DNA of 64,000 nt from Nitrosospira multiformis (GTDB lineage Bacteria > Pseudomonadota > Gammaproteobacteria > Burkholderiales > Nitrosomonadaceae): contig JAFKJB010000013.1 of the NCBI GenBank assembly GCA_017306155.1, positions 53,159-117,158 of the forward strand, in the 5' to 3' direction. A program made the position numbers and the translations under genes. Shown piece after piece: positions 25,569 to 34,772 of this stretch. Within the stretch, counting starts at the first letter, position 1. Each line of letters begins with the position of its first letter. The notes below the pieces were generated by a model. It saw nothing but the letters and a program-made list of their open reading frames with translations. It was not told where the DNA came from and did not search any database.

Positions 25569-26252
25569 ATGAATATCAGCCGTAGAATAGTACTCGGCTC
25601 TGTTATTGCTTCTTTTGCACTGGCTGGCTGTACTTCGCCAAAAAAATCCTTTCTGGGCGCATCTTTTCCCAAAGTAACCTATAGGGACATCGCGGAGCGA
25701 AAAGTACCGCTTCGGTTAACGCTCAGTGTCGAATTCCAGCGCAATGGCAAACATTTTCCCAAAGGCGATATTCCCTTGAAGGACTATACAAATGCAATAC
25801 TCAGGGATACGCGGGTAGTGGTCCCCGTGATTGATCGGGCGGAGGGAGAGGTCAGGGTGGTCTTGAACAACATCGCTGATAGCGGAACGGTCGCCTCGGA
25901 GGCTGCACGCACGGGCTATCCGTTGTGGGTGATTGGTAAAACCATTACTGACGCATATGAATTATCCATGTTCATCACGACCAAGGAGGGGACGATCAGC
26001 AGGATAGGAGTAAAACAGGCTGTCCATACCGCGATTGGCAATATGAGCATACCGGAGAATGTGCCGAGTTTTCCTCAGGACCAGGCCTTTGGGAAAGTAC
26101 TGGAACAGATGATCCTGCAGGCGTTGATGGAGATGCAGCAAAGTGGAGAGCTTACAGGGTTGAGTTTGCCAGTCGTCGTTTTATCGGAAGAAACGACGCA
26201 TAGGTATTGGCTTAGTGCTCTGGCAGAACATGCCTTGGGAGCGGCTCGGTAG
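25569..26252 (+). CDS. Lipoprotein, 227 aa
   Basis: The signal peptide has a lipobox LAGC (about residue 21), giving a lipid-anchored envelope protein. The mature part is a mixed alpha/beta protein with the segment PLRLTLSVEFQRNGKHFPKG and repeated hydrophobic strands; I do not recognise a named family. It was assigned the ATG at 25569 because the longer frame upstream (from 25152) runs antisense to the diguanylate cyclase and lacks a signal peptide. Its 3-prime end overlaps the convergent FAD-Rieske gene by about 40 bases. The function is unknown; envelope localisation is the only firm statement. Confidence 0.72.
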   Translation: MNISRRIVLGSVIASFALAGCTSPKKSFLGASFPKVTYRDIAERKVPLRLTLSVEFQRNGKHFPKGDIPLKDYTNAILRDTRVVVPVIDRAEGEVRVVLNNIADSGTVASEAARTGYPLWVIGKTITDAYELSMFITTKEGTISRIGVKQAVHTAIGNMSIPENVPSFPQDQAFGKVLEQMILQALMEMQQSGELTGLSLPVVVLSEETTHRYWLSALAEHALGAAR

Positions 26253-27714
26253 CCGGTCCTTCGATTACTGTGCCATCAGGTGCGAAGCGGCTTCCGTGAC
26301 AGGGACAGTCCCAGCTTTTTTCCACCGCGTTCCAGTGCACCCTGCACTTCATGTGGGTGCACACAGGCGAAACGGCAAACAATGTACCCCCGGCATCTCT
26401 GTAAGCAGCCAGCGATTCGCTCTCGAATTTGACTATCGCGGCCTTTCCGGGCACGAGTTGAGGCAGTGGCATAGCCTCCCGGTCGGTGATGTAGTCCTTG
26501 ATGAAGGACTTCATTACCGTCATGTTTTCCTCGACCATCCCCTTTAAGCCTTTCACCGGCTCAAAGCGGCTTGCCTTGACAACCGAAGCAAAGACGTTGT
26601 CACGCCCGGCAATCTGGTCAGCAATGAGTGAGGCCGCAAGAGTTCCATAGGTCAGGCCATCGGTTTCAAATCCGGTCGCGATGAAGCAGTCCGTTGCATC
26701 GCGGCCGATATAGGGCAGGCCATCGGCAGCCCTGTAATTCTGGGCTGACCAGCAGTAATCAATTTCCTTCATGCCAAGATATTCGCTTGCTGCCGTTTCC
26801 AGCCGGTCGATGCTGGTCCTGGTATCCTGCTGTCCGATTTTATGCTCTTCACCGACACAGATGAGGTATGTCGCATCCCCGACATCCAGGGTACGAACCG
26901 AAAGCCTCTCCAGGCCACTGCTCCAGAAGATTCCCGCGGGATATGCATCCCTGGGGATGCGCCTGGCAACTCCGTACTCCCGGTTCACCACCATTTCGGC
27001 CTGCACGAGGTGAACGCCCTTGGGCGAATGAGTTGCAAGGACGATTTCCCTGGCAGTTACTTTGCCGTTAGCGGTACGTACGACACGCTGATCCGCATCC
27101 ACTTCCAGGACCGTCGAATTTTCGAAGATACGGCAACCCTGTTTTGCCGCCTGATGCGCAAGTTCGCGGACATATGTCTGCGGATGAAACTGGGCCTGGT
27201 TATCCAGGATCAGTATCCGTCCATGCGGGATGGGAAAAGGGTGCGGAAGCTTGTCTTCCAGGCGCACCGGTAATCCTGCATTGAGCGAACCTTGGTATTC
27301 CTGCTGCACGCGCTCCTTTCCGCCTGCCGAGGTAGCGTAGCGGTACAATGGGCAACGTCGGAATCCGCAGGATATATTGTATTTTCGCACCCGCTCCTCG
27401 ATCTGATCCACTGCCTGGCGCCGGGCAGTGGTGACAGCATGAGCAGCATCCTTGCCCCATCGCTCGACGATGGGATGAATACCACGGCTCAGGGTTTCGT
27501 AAAGGTTGCCAGTGGAGTTTCCTGTGCTGCCGAAACCGCAATCACGTGCTTCCAGCAATACCGCTCCGATGCCTTGCTCAGCCAGATTCAAGGCCAGGGA
27601 AACGCCGGTTATGCCGCCACCCACGATTATGACATCCGTGGCGAGTTTTTCCTGCAACATCGGGAAACCGGCAGAAGGCGCCGTGGCACGCCAGACAGAA
27701 GTCGTGTCCATCAC
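26212..27714 (-). CDS. FAD-dependent oxidoreductase with C-terminal Rieske domain
   Basis: The N-terminal DAO-type flavoprotein has a dinucleotide-binding motif VIIVGGGITGVSLALNLAEQG at residues about 28-48. The C-terminal 2Fe-2S Rieske domain shows CTHMKCRVHW and CPCHGSRFAPDG, i.e. the two Cys and two His ligands. Such proteins oxidise an unknown amine or hydroxy substrate and pass electrons from flavin through the Rieske cluster; no substrate can be read from the sequence. Length of 500 aa is typical. The protein has no signal peptide. The true start is probably the ATG at 27711, one codon after the GTG at 27714. It is convergent with the lipoprotein and divergent from the metY region. Confidence 0.9.
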   Translation of the reverse strand: MMDTTSVWRATAPSAGFPMLQEKLATDVIIVGGGITGVSLALNLAEQGIGAVLLEARDCGFGSTGNSTGNLYETLSRGIHPIVERWGKDAAHAVTTARRQAVDQIEERVRKYNISCGFRRCPLYRYATSAGGKERVQQEYQGSLNAGLPVRLEDKLPHPFPIPHGRILILDNQAQFHPQTYVRELAHQAAKQGCRIFENSTVLEVDADQRVVRTANGKVTAREIVLATHSPKGVHLVQAEMVVNREYGVARRIPRDAYPAGIFWSSGLERLSVRTLDVGDATYLICVGEEHKIGQQDTRTSIDRLETAASEYLGMKEIDYCWSAQNYRAADGLPYIGRDATDCFIATGFETDGLTYGTLAASLIADQIAGRDNVFASVVKASRFEPVKGLKGMVEENMTVMKSFIKDYITDREAMPLPQLVPGKAAIVKFESESLAAYRDAGGTLFAVSPVCTHMKCRVHWNAVEKSWDCPCHGSRFAPDGTVIEGPATEPLPRHVLPEH

Positions 27715-27936
27715 GTATTCCTTTTTTATGCGGCATCTTCAAGTTACGGGTATCGGCTTCAAGGAATTACCGATCCGTCCAGTGTTCAGTGCTTAACTTG
27801 CTCACGCATTGGTAAGCGGCTTTCAGCAAATTCTCTTTCCGTTGAACAGCAGGAGTGGAAGATTGCTCATTAGCATTAATGATTCTCCGGGATCTTTCTG
27901 TACGCTACGACACAAAGCACCTGCAGCGCCTGTCAC

Positions 27937-27972
27937 AAATCAATGGACCGGGGTACTCCGGTCCATTGATTT
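27937..27972. repeat. Perfect 15-bp inverted repeat upstream of metY
   Basis: AAATCAATGGACCGG (27937-27951) and CCGGTCCATTGATTT (27958-27972) pair without mismatch around the 6-base loop GGTACT. There is no T-run on either strand. It lies 200 bases before metY. The interval 27715-28173 holds no gene I can firmly support; a 74-aa minus-strand ORF (27905-28129) covers the hairpin. Confidence 0.65.
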
Positions 27973-28173
27973 CATTGGCAATGTTCCAAACCCGGTCATC
28001 GCAGCCATCGTATCTCAGGAAAAACCAGCGAGGTCGGAAATATCGGTTCCGGGGCAGTTTTCGAGCCGTGGCTGCCTGCGTAGCTTCCTGCTGCTGATCA
28101 TGCCGTTTTATGAGATCATCGAGTGTCATGAGAAGCTTGCCGAAGATATTTTTTTAGGTGGGGATGGGTTGTT

Positions 28174-29463
28174 ATGGAAAAGAACGGTATGAAACTGGAA
28201 TCTCTGGCATTGCATTACGGATATAAATCAGAAGCTTCGACGAAGGCTGCGGCGGTACCCATTTATCAGACGACTTCCTATACATTCGACAATACACAGC
28301 ATGGAGCCGATCTGTTTGACTTGAAGGTGCCGGGAAATATTTATACCCGGATAATGAACCCGACCAATGCTGTGCTGGAGCAGCGCCTGGCAGAGATGGA
28401 AGGCGGAGTGGGCGGGCTGGCGGTTGCTTCAGGCATGGCTGCAATCACTTACGCCATCCAGTGCCTTGCTAATGCCGGAGACAACATTGTGAGTACCAGC
28501 CAGCTGTACGGAGGGACATACAACCTGTTTGCGCACACTTTTCCCAGGCAGGGAATCGAGGCGCGCATGGTATCGCACGATGATTTTGATGGAATCGAAC
28601 GATGCATAGATGATAAAACCCGGGCAGTTTTTTGTGAATCCATTGGAAACCCCTCGGGAAATGTTGTCGATATCGAGAAGATCGCTGGCATCGTTCATCG
28701 GCATGGCGTTCCCCTCATCGTCGACAGTACGGTTTCCACTCCTTATCTATGCCAGCCTTTCAGGCTCGGAGCAGATATTGTCGTGCATTCCCTGACAAAA
28801 TATATCGGGGGTCACGGGACGACCGTTGGAGGAATGATAATCGATTCCGGGCAGTTCGACTGGATAAAGCACAAGGACCGCTTTCCCTTGTTGAACGAGC
28901 CTGACCCTTCATATCATGATGTTGTTTATACAGAAGCATTTGAAGCGGCGGCTTTCATAGGCCGCTGCCGGGTTGTGCCGCTGCGCAACACCGGTGCAGC
29001 GCTGGCGCCCCACAGCGCATTTTTGATACTGCAGGGACTCGAAACGCTGGGCTTGAGAATGGAGCGGCACTGCGAAAATGCCTTGAAGGTGGCGCAGTAT
29101 CTGGAAGCGCATCCCGTCATCGAACGCGTCAATTACGCGGGTTTACCCAGCAGTAAGTATCATGATCTGTGCAACAGGATCAGCAAAGGGAAGGCATCGG
29201 GCCTGCTGAGTTTTGAGGTCAAGGGGGGAGCGGTTGCCGGCAGCGAGTTTATCGATGCCTTGAAGATGATCCTGCGACTGGTCAATATCGGCGATGCCAA
29301 ATCGCTTGCCTGTCATCCTGCATCAACCACTCACAGGCAGTTGAGCCCCGATGAATTGAAGGCTGCGGGAGTTTCACCGGGTCTCGTGAGGATATCGGTT
29401 GGAATTGAGCATATTGACGATATCATCGCGGATATCGCGCAAGCCCTTGATGCGATTGTCTGA
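28174..29463 (+). CDS. metY: O-acetylhomoserine aminocarboxypropyltransferase (sulfhydrylase)
   Basis: PLP enzyme of the Cys/Met metabolism family that makes homocysteine (or methionine) from O-acetylhomoserine and sulfide (or methanethiol). Motifs: IYQTTSYTFDNTQHGADLF and YTRIMNPTNAVLEQRLAEMEGG near the N-terminus; VDSTVSTPYLCQPFRLGADIVVHSLTKYIGGHG with the PLP-binding lysine near residue 210; HPASTTHRQLS near the C-terminus. The conserved tyrosine of the PLP-phosphate site is in the YTR motif. Length (429 aa) is typical for MetY and longer than cystathionine synthases (about 390). Start: ATG at 28174 with a GGTGGGG site. A MarR-like regulator follows convergently 13 bases later. Confidence 0.92.
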   Translation: MEKNGMKLESLALHYGYKSEASTKAAAVPIYQTTSYTFDNTQHGADLFDLKVPGNIYTRIMNPTNAVLEQRLAEMEGGVGGLAVASGMAAITYAIQCLANAGDNIVSTSQLYGGTYNLFAHTFPRQGIEARMVSHDDFDGIERCIDDKTRAVFCESIGNPSGNVVDIEKIAGIVHRHGVPLIVDSTVSTPYLCQPFRLGADIVVHSLTKYIGGHGTTVGGMIIDSGQFDWIKHKDRFPLLNEPDPSYHDVVYTEAFEAAAFIGRCRVVPLRNTGAALAPHSAFLILQGLETLGLRMERHCENALKVAQYLEAHPVIERVNYAGLPSSKYHDLCNRISKGKASGLLSFEVKGGAVAGSEFIDALKMILRLVNIGDAKSLACHPASTTHRQLSPDELKAAGVSPGLVRISVGIEHIDDIIADIAQALDAIV

Positions 29464-29476
29464 CTTTGCGCCGTGT

Positions 29477-29875
29477 TCAATCGGCCTGCCAGGATATCTC
29501 CCGAAGCATCGAGATGGAACGGTCCAGGAAAAGTTCGATTTTCCGCCTGAGATCGGCTGACATCGTGATTTGCCTGGATCGCTGATCCTGAGGGTCCATT
29601 CGCTCAATGAGCAAGCCGTGATCAATGGCTGTCTGGATATATTTGATTGCTGTCCGCTGGCTGATGTGCGGCATGAGCTTGTATAACTCGGATTTACGGA
29701 AGGTATCGTCCTCTGAACTGTCAATCCTGAGCCACATCTGCGTGAAAAGGTCATAGTAGTTCAGGTCATGGAAAAGCTTGTTTCCAAGAACCTCTATCCA
29801 GTATTGATCGAGATCTGTCAGCAGTTGAACGAACTGGCGACGCCGGGCGTTTGACTGCTTATAAAGTCCGGTCAT
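29477..29875 (-). CDS. MarR-like winged-helix transcriptional regulator
   Basis: A 132-aa regulator with a winged helix spanning about residues 60-115: KSELYKLMPHISQRTAIKYIQTAIDHGLLIERMDPQDQRSRQITMS, where the DPQDQRSRQI wing is typical of MarR proteins. No ligand-binding cysteines are obvious. It is divergent from the desaturase at 30019. The 140-base intergenic contains a 7-bp inverted repeat (29955-29976) that is a natural candidate operator. It is convergent with metY and may control either neighbour. MarR dimers usually bind and release DNA in response to small phenolics or oxidants. Confidence 0.78.
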   Translation of the reverse strand: MTGLYKQSNARRRQFVQLLTDLDQYWIEVLGNKLFHDLNYYDLFTQMWLRIDSSEDDTFRKSELYKLMPHISQRTAIKYIQTAIDHGLLIERMDPQDQRSRQITMSADLRRKIELFLDRSISMLREISWQAD

Positions 29876-29954
29876 TTTTTCTTTCTTTTTCTTCCCTTTG
29901 TTTTGGAAACATGGGCTTTATTATAGCCGCAGAATAATACACATAAATACACAT

Positions 29955-29976
29955 ATACATGCAAATTTACATGTAT
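29955..29976. promoter_or_regulatory. Candidate operator between MarR-like gene and desaturase
   Basis: ATACATG (29955-29961) and CATGTAT (29970-29976) are exact inverted copies eight bases apart. They lie in an AT-rich stretch between the divergent regulator and desaturase. The arrangement suits a dimeric winged-helix protein. Because the site includes the ATG at 29959, the desaturase start is better placed downstream at 30019. Confidence 0.45.
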
Positions 29977-30018
29977 AATTGCAATATAGGATTTGGATTT
30001 GTTGCGAGCTATAAAACC

Positions 30019-31059
30019 ATGTTCACAAAAATCGAGAAAACATGTTTTCGCTATAAAGGCGGCCTGTTTCCGAGCGTTTCAGCCTTGCTTTATTGCCACT
30101 TGAGCTATCTGGGAGGATTTGCGCTTATCCTGTCCCTGCATCCGGTTCCTATGGTGATCGGCACATTTGCCGTGGCTCACGGTATGGTGATTGCCTCGTA
30201 CCTGATTCACGAGTGCGGGCACAATACGCTGTTCAAGTCCGCGCGGCATAATGCGCTGCTGGGCAGCATGCTGAACTGGTTGACTGGAGGTTGCTATGGC
30301 ACTTTTGCAGATCTGCGGGAAAAGCATATGCGGCATCATGTGGATAATGCGGATGTGGTCGAGTTCGATTATAGGGGTTATCTTGCCCGCCATTCCATCC
30401 AACGTAAATTCGTGAAAGTGCTGGAGTGGCTGTATGTGCCCGCTATAGAGCTTCTTATGCACGGTGTGCTCGTTTTTGCGCCATTCCTTTTTGAAGAGAG
30501 GAAAGATCAACGGCTCCGGACAGCGAAGGTTATTCTTGTCCGGTTCAGTCTGCTTGCGGTACTGTTCCTGTATTCTCCATTTGCCTATCTATGCTACCTG
30601 ATCGCCTATGTCATATTTCTGACAATCCTGCGCTTCATGGATGCGCTTCAGCATAATTATGACATTATTATAGGGTTCGATAACGATGCGGAATTGGTGA
30701 AATACCGGGGTGACCGGGATTATGAGCAGGCTCACACATTCAGCAATCCGGTTTCGATCAAATATCCATGGTTGAATCTCATTACTCTGAATTTTGGCTA
30801 TCATAACGCCCACCATAGCCGGCCAACCACACCTTGGCACGAATTGCCGAAGCTGCACAGAGCACTGTACGGGGCGCAGTATGAGGGTAGAGCGCCATTT
30901 ATCATCCCGTTCCGGAAACAACTCGCGAGCTTTCATAAGAGCAGGGTTGCGCGCGTAATGGGTGATGGCAGAGAAGCCCAAGGGAATCTTTTCGCGCGTC
31001 GGCTCCAGGATGGGTCCGCCGTCGGCGCGAATGGCGTATCTTTCCTGACTCCATTCTAA
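30019..31059 (+). CDS. Membrane fatty acid desaturase
   Basis: Integral-membrane di-iron desaturase that introduces double bonds into lipid acyl chains. Three histidine boxes bind the irons: HECGHN, HMRHH after the first hydrophobic pair, and HNAHH after the second pair. About four membrane segments are visible. No cytochrome b5 domain is fused, so an external ferredoxin or similar donor is needed. Start chosen at 30019 (MFTKIEKT) since the earlier ATG at 29959 lies within a likely operator; the first 20 residues from that ATG look non-native. The C-terminal 30 residues are poorly conserved in character. It is controlled probably by the divergent MarR-like gene. Low-temperature membrane adaptation is a common role. 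Confidence 0.88.
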   Translation: MFTKIEKTCFRYKGGLFPSVSALLYCHLSYLGGFALILSLHPVPMVIGTFAVAHGMVIASYLIHECGHNTLFKSARHNALLGSMLNWLTGGCYGTFADLREKHMRHHVDNADVVEFDYRGYLARHSIQRKFVKVLEWLYVPAIELLMHGVLVFAPFLFEERKDQRLRTAKVILVRFSLLAVLFLYSPFAYLCYLIAYVIFLTILRFMDALQHNYDIIIGFDNDAELVKYRGDRDYEQAHTFSNPVSIKYPWLNLITLNFGYHNAHHSRPTTPWHELPKLHRALYGAQYEGRAPFIIPFRKQLASFHKSRVARVMGDGREAQGNLFARRLQDGSAVGANGVSFLTPF

Positions 31060-31182
31060 AAACTGCTGCCAGCACCTCAAGTTCCTTTGCGGCAATGGGT
31101 ACTTCTTTTATCGCTTTATCGCTAACGTCATTTGCTATGGATGACAAGGGACGATCGCGCGATTAACAGTCAGATCAGAGGA

Positions 31183-32073
31183 TCAGTTTCGCCTTGGCAA
31201 GTACCGGTCCAGAAAATCCAGTATGCGATTTTCGTATTCCCTGCCTGCATAAGTATGCATATTAAAATGTCCTCCGCCCGGAACAATCCATAATTCTTTT
31301 GGCTGACGGGCAGCGTCAAACAGCCTTTCGGTTTCCGCTACTGTCGTATGCCGATCGTCAGTTCCTGAAATCAGCAGAAGAGGAGAGTTGAGATTACCGA
31401 TGCGATCGATCGGATTCAACTCGTCACGATTTACATCGAGACGAAAGGAGAGCTGCCATAGCAGCAAGGGGGAGAAAACCGGCCCGAAGTTTCCCAGGTG
31501 AAGTCTGAGACGGTTATCCACCGCTTCCTCAATGGTAGGATGAAGGGATTCGAGCACCACGGCATCGAGCCGCGGTGGATTTTTCGCGAGCACAATAGCG
31601 GCTGCACCAAGCGAGACGCCAATCGCGCCGATCCGTTCCCCGGGAAAGGTATTACGTAGCCAGGCGATAGCCGCTTCCACATCTTCAGCTTCGCGGACGC
31701 CAAACGTAATGCGCTCTCCCGGCGTTTCACCATGTGCCCGAAGATCGATGAGGAGGGCGCCATATCCCTGCCGGTTCAAAAATCGGGCACGGCTCAGCAT
31801 TTCCACCCGATTACTCCTGAGAGAATGAACTAGCAGCACGACACCATGCCCGCGTACTCCCCGTACCAGCCATCCTTGCACGTTTGAGCCTGTCGCGCGG
31901 GCATCAGCGTAGACAGGAATCTCCGCCGGTTCGACCGGCAGGTCGATCGAGAGTGTATTTACCGCGGTGGGTACTGCTCCGGACAGGAGTTCGCCCACTC
32001 CAAGTGCTGCCAGCAGGATGACAGCAGTGCAGGAGAGAAAGAAAAATATCCCGGTCAGGATCCAGCGACGCAT
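31183..32073 (-). CDS. Alpha/beta hydrolase, membrane-anchored
   Basis: The N-terminus is a single hydrophobic segment (WILTGIFFFLSCTAVILLAALG) that would anchor the protein to the inner membrane with the catalytic domain outside. The hydrolase core has GVSLGAAA (nucleophile elbow GxSxG, near residue 155), an acid in ISGTDDRHTT and a C-terminal histidine in VPGGGHFN. It resembles the serine aminopeptidase/BEM46-like group acting on esters or short lipids; no substrate can be assigned. Length of 296 aa is usual. It stands alone, in convergent orientation to the desaturase. Confidence 0.88.
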   Translation of the reverse strand: MRRWILTGIFFFLSCTAVILLAALGVGELLSGAVPTAVNTLSIDLPVEPAEIPVYADARATGSNVQGWLVRGVRGHGVVLLVHSLRSNRVEMLSRARFLNRQGYGALLIDLRAHGETPGERITFGVREAEDVEAAIAWLRNTFPGERIGAIGVSLGAAAIVLAKNPPRLDAVVLESLHPTIEEAVDNRLRLHLGNFGPVFSPLLLWQLSFRLDVNRDELNPIDRIGNLNSPLLLISGTDDRHTTVAETERLFDAARQPKELWIVPGGGHFNMHTYAGREYENRILDFLDRYLPRRN

Positions 32074-32221
32074 CTTCTACGAAAATAATACCGGAGCGGT
32101 GAGCAACGATACTATTTTGCCATGCAGTGATGACTTCGCGTCGAAATGGGGGCAGGAAAATCAGGTTTGGGTTGCGAGGAGCCTGGTGTTTTGAATAAGG
32201 AGCAGACCGAAATCGGCTACA

Positions 32222-34330
32222 CTATGAAACCCGCTGCCGCTTCCCTCCGATCAGACTGTCGATGGCGGCAATCAGCTCGTTTGATTCGACAGGCTTGGAG
32301 AGGTGCAGCTGGTAACCCGCCATCCTTGCACGGGTACGATCTTCCGAGTGCGCGAACGCGCTCAGTGCAATCGCCGGTGTCTCCCCTCCGCGGATTGCAG
32401 GAAGCCTTCTCGCTTCGCGAATAAACTGGTAGCCGTCTTTTTCCGGCATGCCAATGTCGCTGATCATCACATCCAGTGTCTGGCTTTTCAGTATCGACAG
32501 TCCTTCCATGGCGCTTGCTGCGGTGATGATCTCAGCCTGCTGCTGCGCGAGCACCTTATGGATGAGCTCACGCGCGTCCCGATCGTCGTCAATCACGAGA
32601 ATCCTCATGCCGGAGAGGAGAGTATTGCTATCCCTCTTGAGAAAGGGTGTGGTGGCGGGTAACTGTTGTTTGTCGATGCCGTCCTTGATCGGGGCAGGCG
32701 GTAAGGCAACGATAAATGAGGCACCGTGACCTTCTCCCTTGCTCTCCGCGCGAACCGTTCCACTATGCAGTCCCACAAGCTGCTTCACGATGGCAAGTCC
32801 CAGGCCCAGGCCTCCATGATTTCGGGTGAGGGAAGAGTCGGCTTGCCGGAAACGGTCAAAAACGTACGCGAGGAATTCAGGTTTGATACCCACCCCCGAA
32901 TCTTTTACGATGACCCTGAGCTGCGATGCGGCGTGTTCCACGATTACCTCTACGGTGCCGCCGTCAGGGGTGAATTTGACAGCATTGGAAAGAAGGTTCC
33001 AGATTATCTGCTGAAGGCGATGGTTGTCGCCTAAAACCCGACCTGCCGTGGCATGGATCGTTCTTCGAATACATATTCCTTTAGCTTCGGCTGCGGGTGC
33101 AATAGATTCGACCGCTGCCTCGGCTATTGCACCGAGGTCCAGTTCCCGCATATCCAACCGGATTTTGCCAGAAATGATGCTGCTCATTTCAAGAAGATCT
33201 TCGATAAGCTTATTTTGTGCCCGAGCGTTTCGCTCGATGGTTTCCAGACCCCGCTGAATGTCCTCGTTTTTCATTGTTCCCTGCAAGATAAGCTGCGACC
33301 ACCCGAGGATGGCATTAAGCGGTGTTCTGAGCTCATGGGAGAGGGTTGCCAGGAAATCATCCTTGATGTGGTTCGCGTGTTCGGCTTCGCTTCGTGCAAT
33401 CCGTTCATTTTCAAGGAGTTGTTTTTTCTCTTCGTTCGCGCGTTTGAGCGTATCGATATCCGTGTTCGAACCGACCCACATGGATACATATCCTTTCGCA
33501 TCGCGCCGGGCCTGTGCCTGAAGCAGGTGCCAGCGGTAAGTGCCGTTCGCCTGGCGGAAACGGCACTCCATCTGCAGATGCTCCCCGGTGTTGAGCGAGT
33601 GCTGCCAGCGCCGCACGCACTCTGGGACGTCATCGGGATGGATGAGCTTGGTCCATTCCCAGCCCTGCATTTTCTCAGGAGCAAGACCGGTATAATCCTT
33701 CCATTGCTGATTGAAATAATCCACGGCCCCATCCGCACGCGCGGTGAATATTTTCTGCGGCATGGCCTCAGCCATGAAGTGCAGACGCTCAGTGCTTTCC
33801 TGCAGCGCTTCTTCGGCGTGTTTACGCGCCGTGATATCTCTAAAGCTCCATACGCGGCCTACGCATAACCCCTCTGCATACTGAATCTTCGAAAACCGTT
33901 CAAGCACCCGGCCATCGCCAAGTTCCAGCAAGTCGTATGTTTCAGGCGGCCAGGCAGCATATATTTCCTCTATTCTCTCAAGATATTGCTTCGGGTCCGC
34001 CAAGTACCTGCAACTGAGCTTCTGCAGTTGCCTGTGCTGACGCAATTCAACGATATCGGGGAGCTGAATCTGCCACATCTGTAGATACCGTTCGTTGTAG
34101 CGAAGCATGTGGCCATACTCGTCGGTAACCAGAATTCCATCGGCGGTGGATTCTATGGTCGCTCGCAGGATAGACAGTGATTCATCAAGCTGCTTCGTCT
34201 TATCCTCAAGGGCCCTTTTGACCTGCTGGAGCTCATGCTCGACCCGTTGGCCGGCCTGGAGTACGGCGTTTGTATGCAAGGTAACTGACTGCGGCAGGTT
34301 TTCATCATTATTATCCATTATCTGTTTCAT
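32222..34330 (-). CDS. Hybrid sensor histidine kinase (PAS-PAS-HisKA-HATPase-REC)
   Basis: Soluble two-component kinase. The order is: a coiled coil (about 30-60), PAS (about 60-165, ending in FRDITARK), a second PAS with PAC (about 175-300, IHPDDVPECVRRWQHSL), HisKA with phospho-acceptor LSHELRTPLN, HATPase with NLLSNAVKF, DSGVGI and GLGLGLAIVK, and a C-terminal receiver whose acceptor lies in SDIGMPEKDG. No membrane segments are present, so a cytoplasmic signal is likely. With 702 residues it is complete. No DNA-binding response regulator or Hpt gene is adjacent; a partner elsewhere is needed. It is divergent from a second hybrid kinase, with 440 bases between. Confidence 0.92.
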   Translation of the reverse strand: MKQIMDNNDENLPQSVTLHTNAVLQAGQRVEHELQQVKRALEDKTKQLDESLSILRATIESTADGILVTDEYGHMLRYNERYLQMWQIQLPDIVELRQHRQLQKLSCRYLADPKQYLERIEEIYAAWPPETYDLLELGDGRVLERFSKIQYAEGLCVGRVWSFRDITARKHAEEALQESTERLHFMAEAMPQKIFTARADGAVDYFNQQWKDYTGLAPEKMQGWEWTKLIHPDDVPECVRRWQHSLNTGEHLQMECRFRQANGTYRWHLLQAQARRDAKGYVSMWVGSNTDIDTLKRANEEKKQLLENERIARSEAEHANHIKDDFLATLSHELRTPLNAILGWSQLILQGTMKNEDIQRGLETIERNARAQNKLIEDLLEMSSIISGKIRLDMRELDLGAIAEAAVESIAPAAEAKGICIRRTIHATAGRVLGDNHRLQQIIWNLLSNAVKFTPDGGTVEVIVEHAASQLRVIVKDSGVGIKPEFLAYVFDRFRQADSSLTRNHGGLGLGLAIVKQLVGLHSGTVRAESKGEGHGASFIVALPPAPIKDGIDKQQLPATTPFLKRDSNTLLSGMRILVIDDDRDARELIHKVLAQQQAEIITAASAMEGLSILKSQTLDVMISDIGMPEKDGYQFIREARRLPAIRGGETPAIALSAFAHSEDRTRARMAGYQLHLSKPVESNELIAAIDSLIGGKRQRVS

Positions 34331-34772
34331 TCCCCTTTATGAGGTTTGTCCAAGCCAGGCTGGTTTTAAGCGGCAATCACCGGCAGCAGACATACGTGTA
34401 AACTGGTCCGTTCAAGAGTTTTGACAGTCATATATAGAGGAGGTTTTACTTATTGGGTTTCTGCAAACTCAAGACTGTCCCTGACCGTTGGTCGTCATGA
34501 ATGATTCAAACAGGACTTGAGGCAGATCCTGCCTTGTTGATGTCGTGGTTGTGTCCAGGAGGAGGGAAAGTGTGTTACTTATGTATTGTGGGACGAGAAT
34601 CGGAGCATTTTTACCGACATTCGCATTAGAGCTTCTCCAGATCATATTGAAGTCAGGCATGAACCGGAAATTTGGAGAGCTTTGTTCAGGTTCCGGAGCA
34701 GGAGTTATGCTAGGCCTTGAACAGGATTTTCCGCGATGCGTAATATCAATATTGTGTCAGAAAGAGGAAGGG

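Noticed and set aside
27905-28129. 74-aa minus-strand ORF MTLDDLIKRHDQQQ upstream of metY
   Set aside because: The opening looks protein-like, but the end runs through a perfect hairpin and no site or family supports it.
30902-31147. Minus-strand ORF starting SSIANDVSDKAIKEVPIAAKEL
   Set aside because: TTG start without a ribosome site, and overlaps the end of the desaturase gene antisense.
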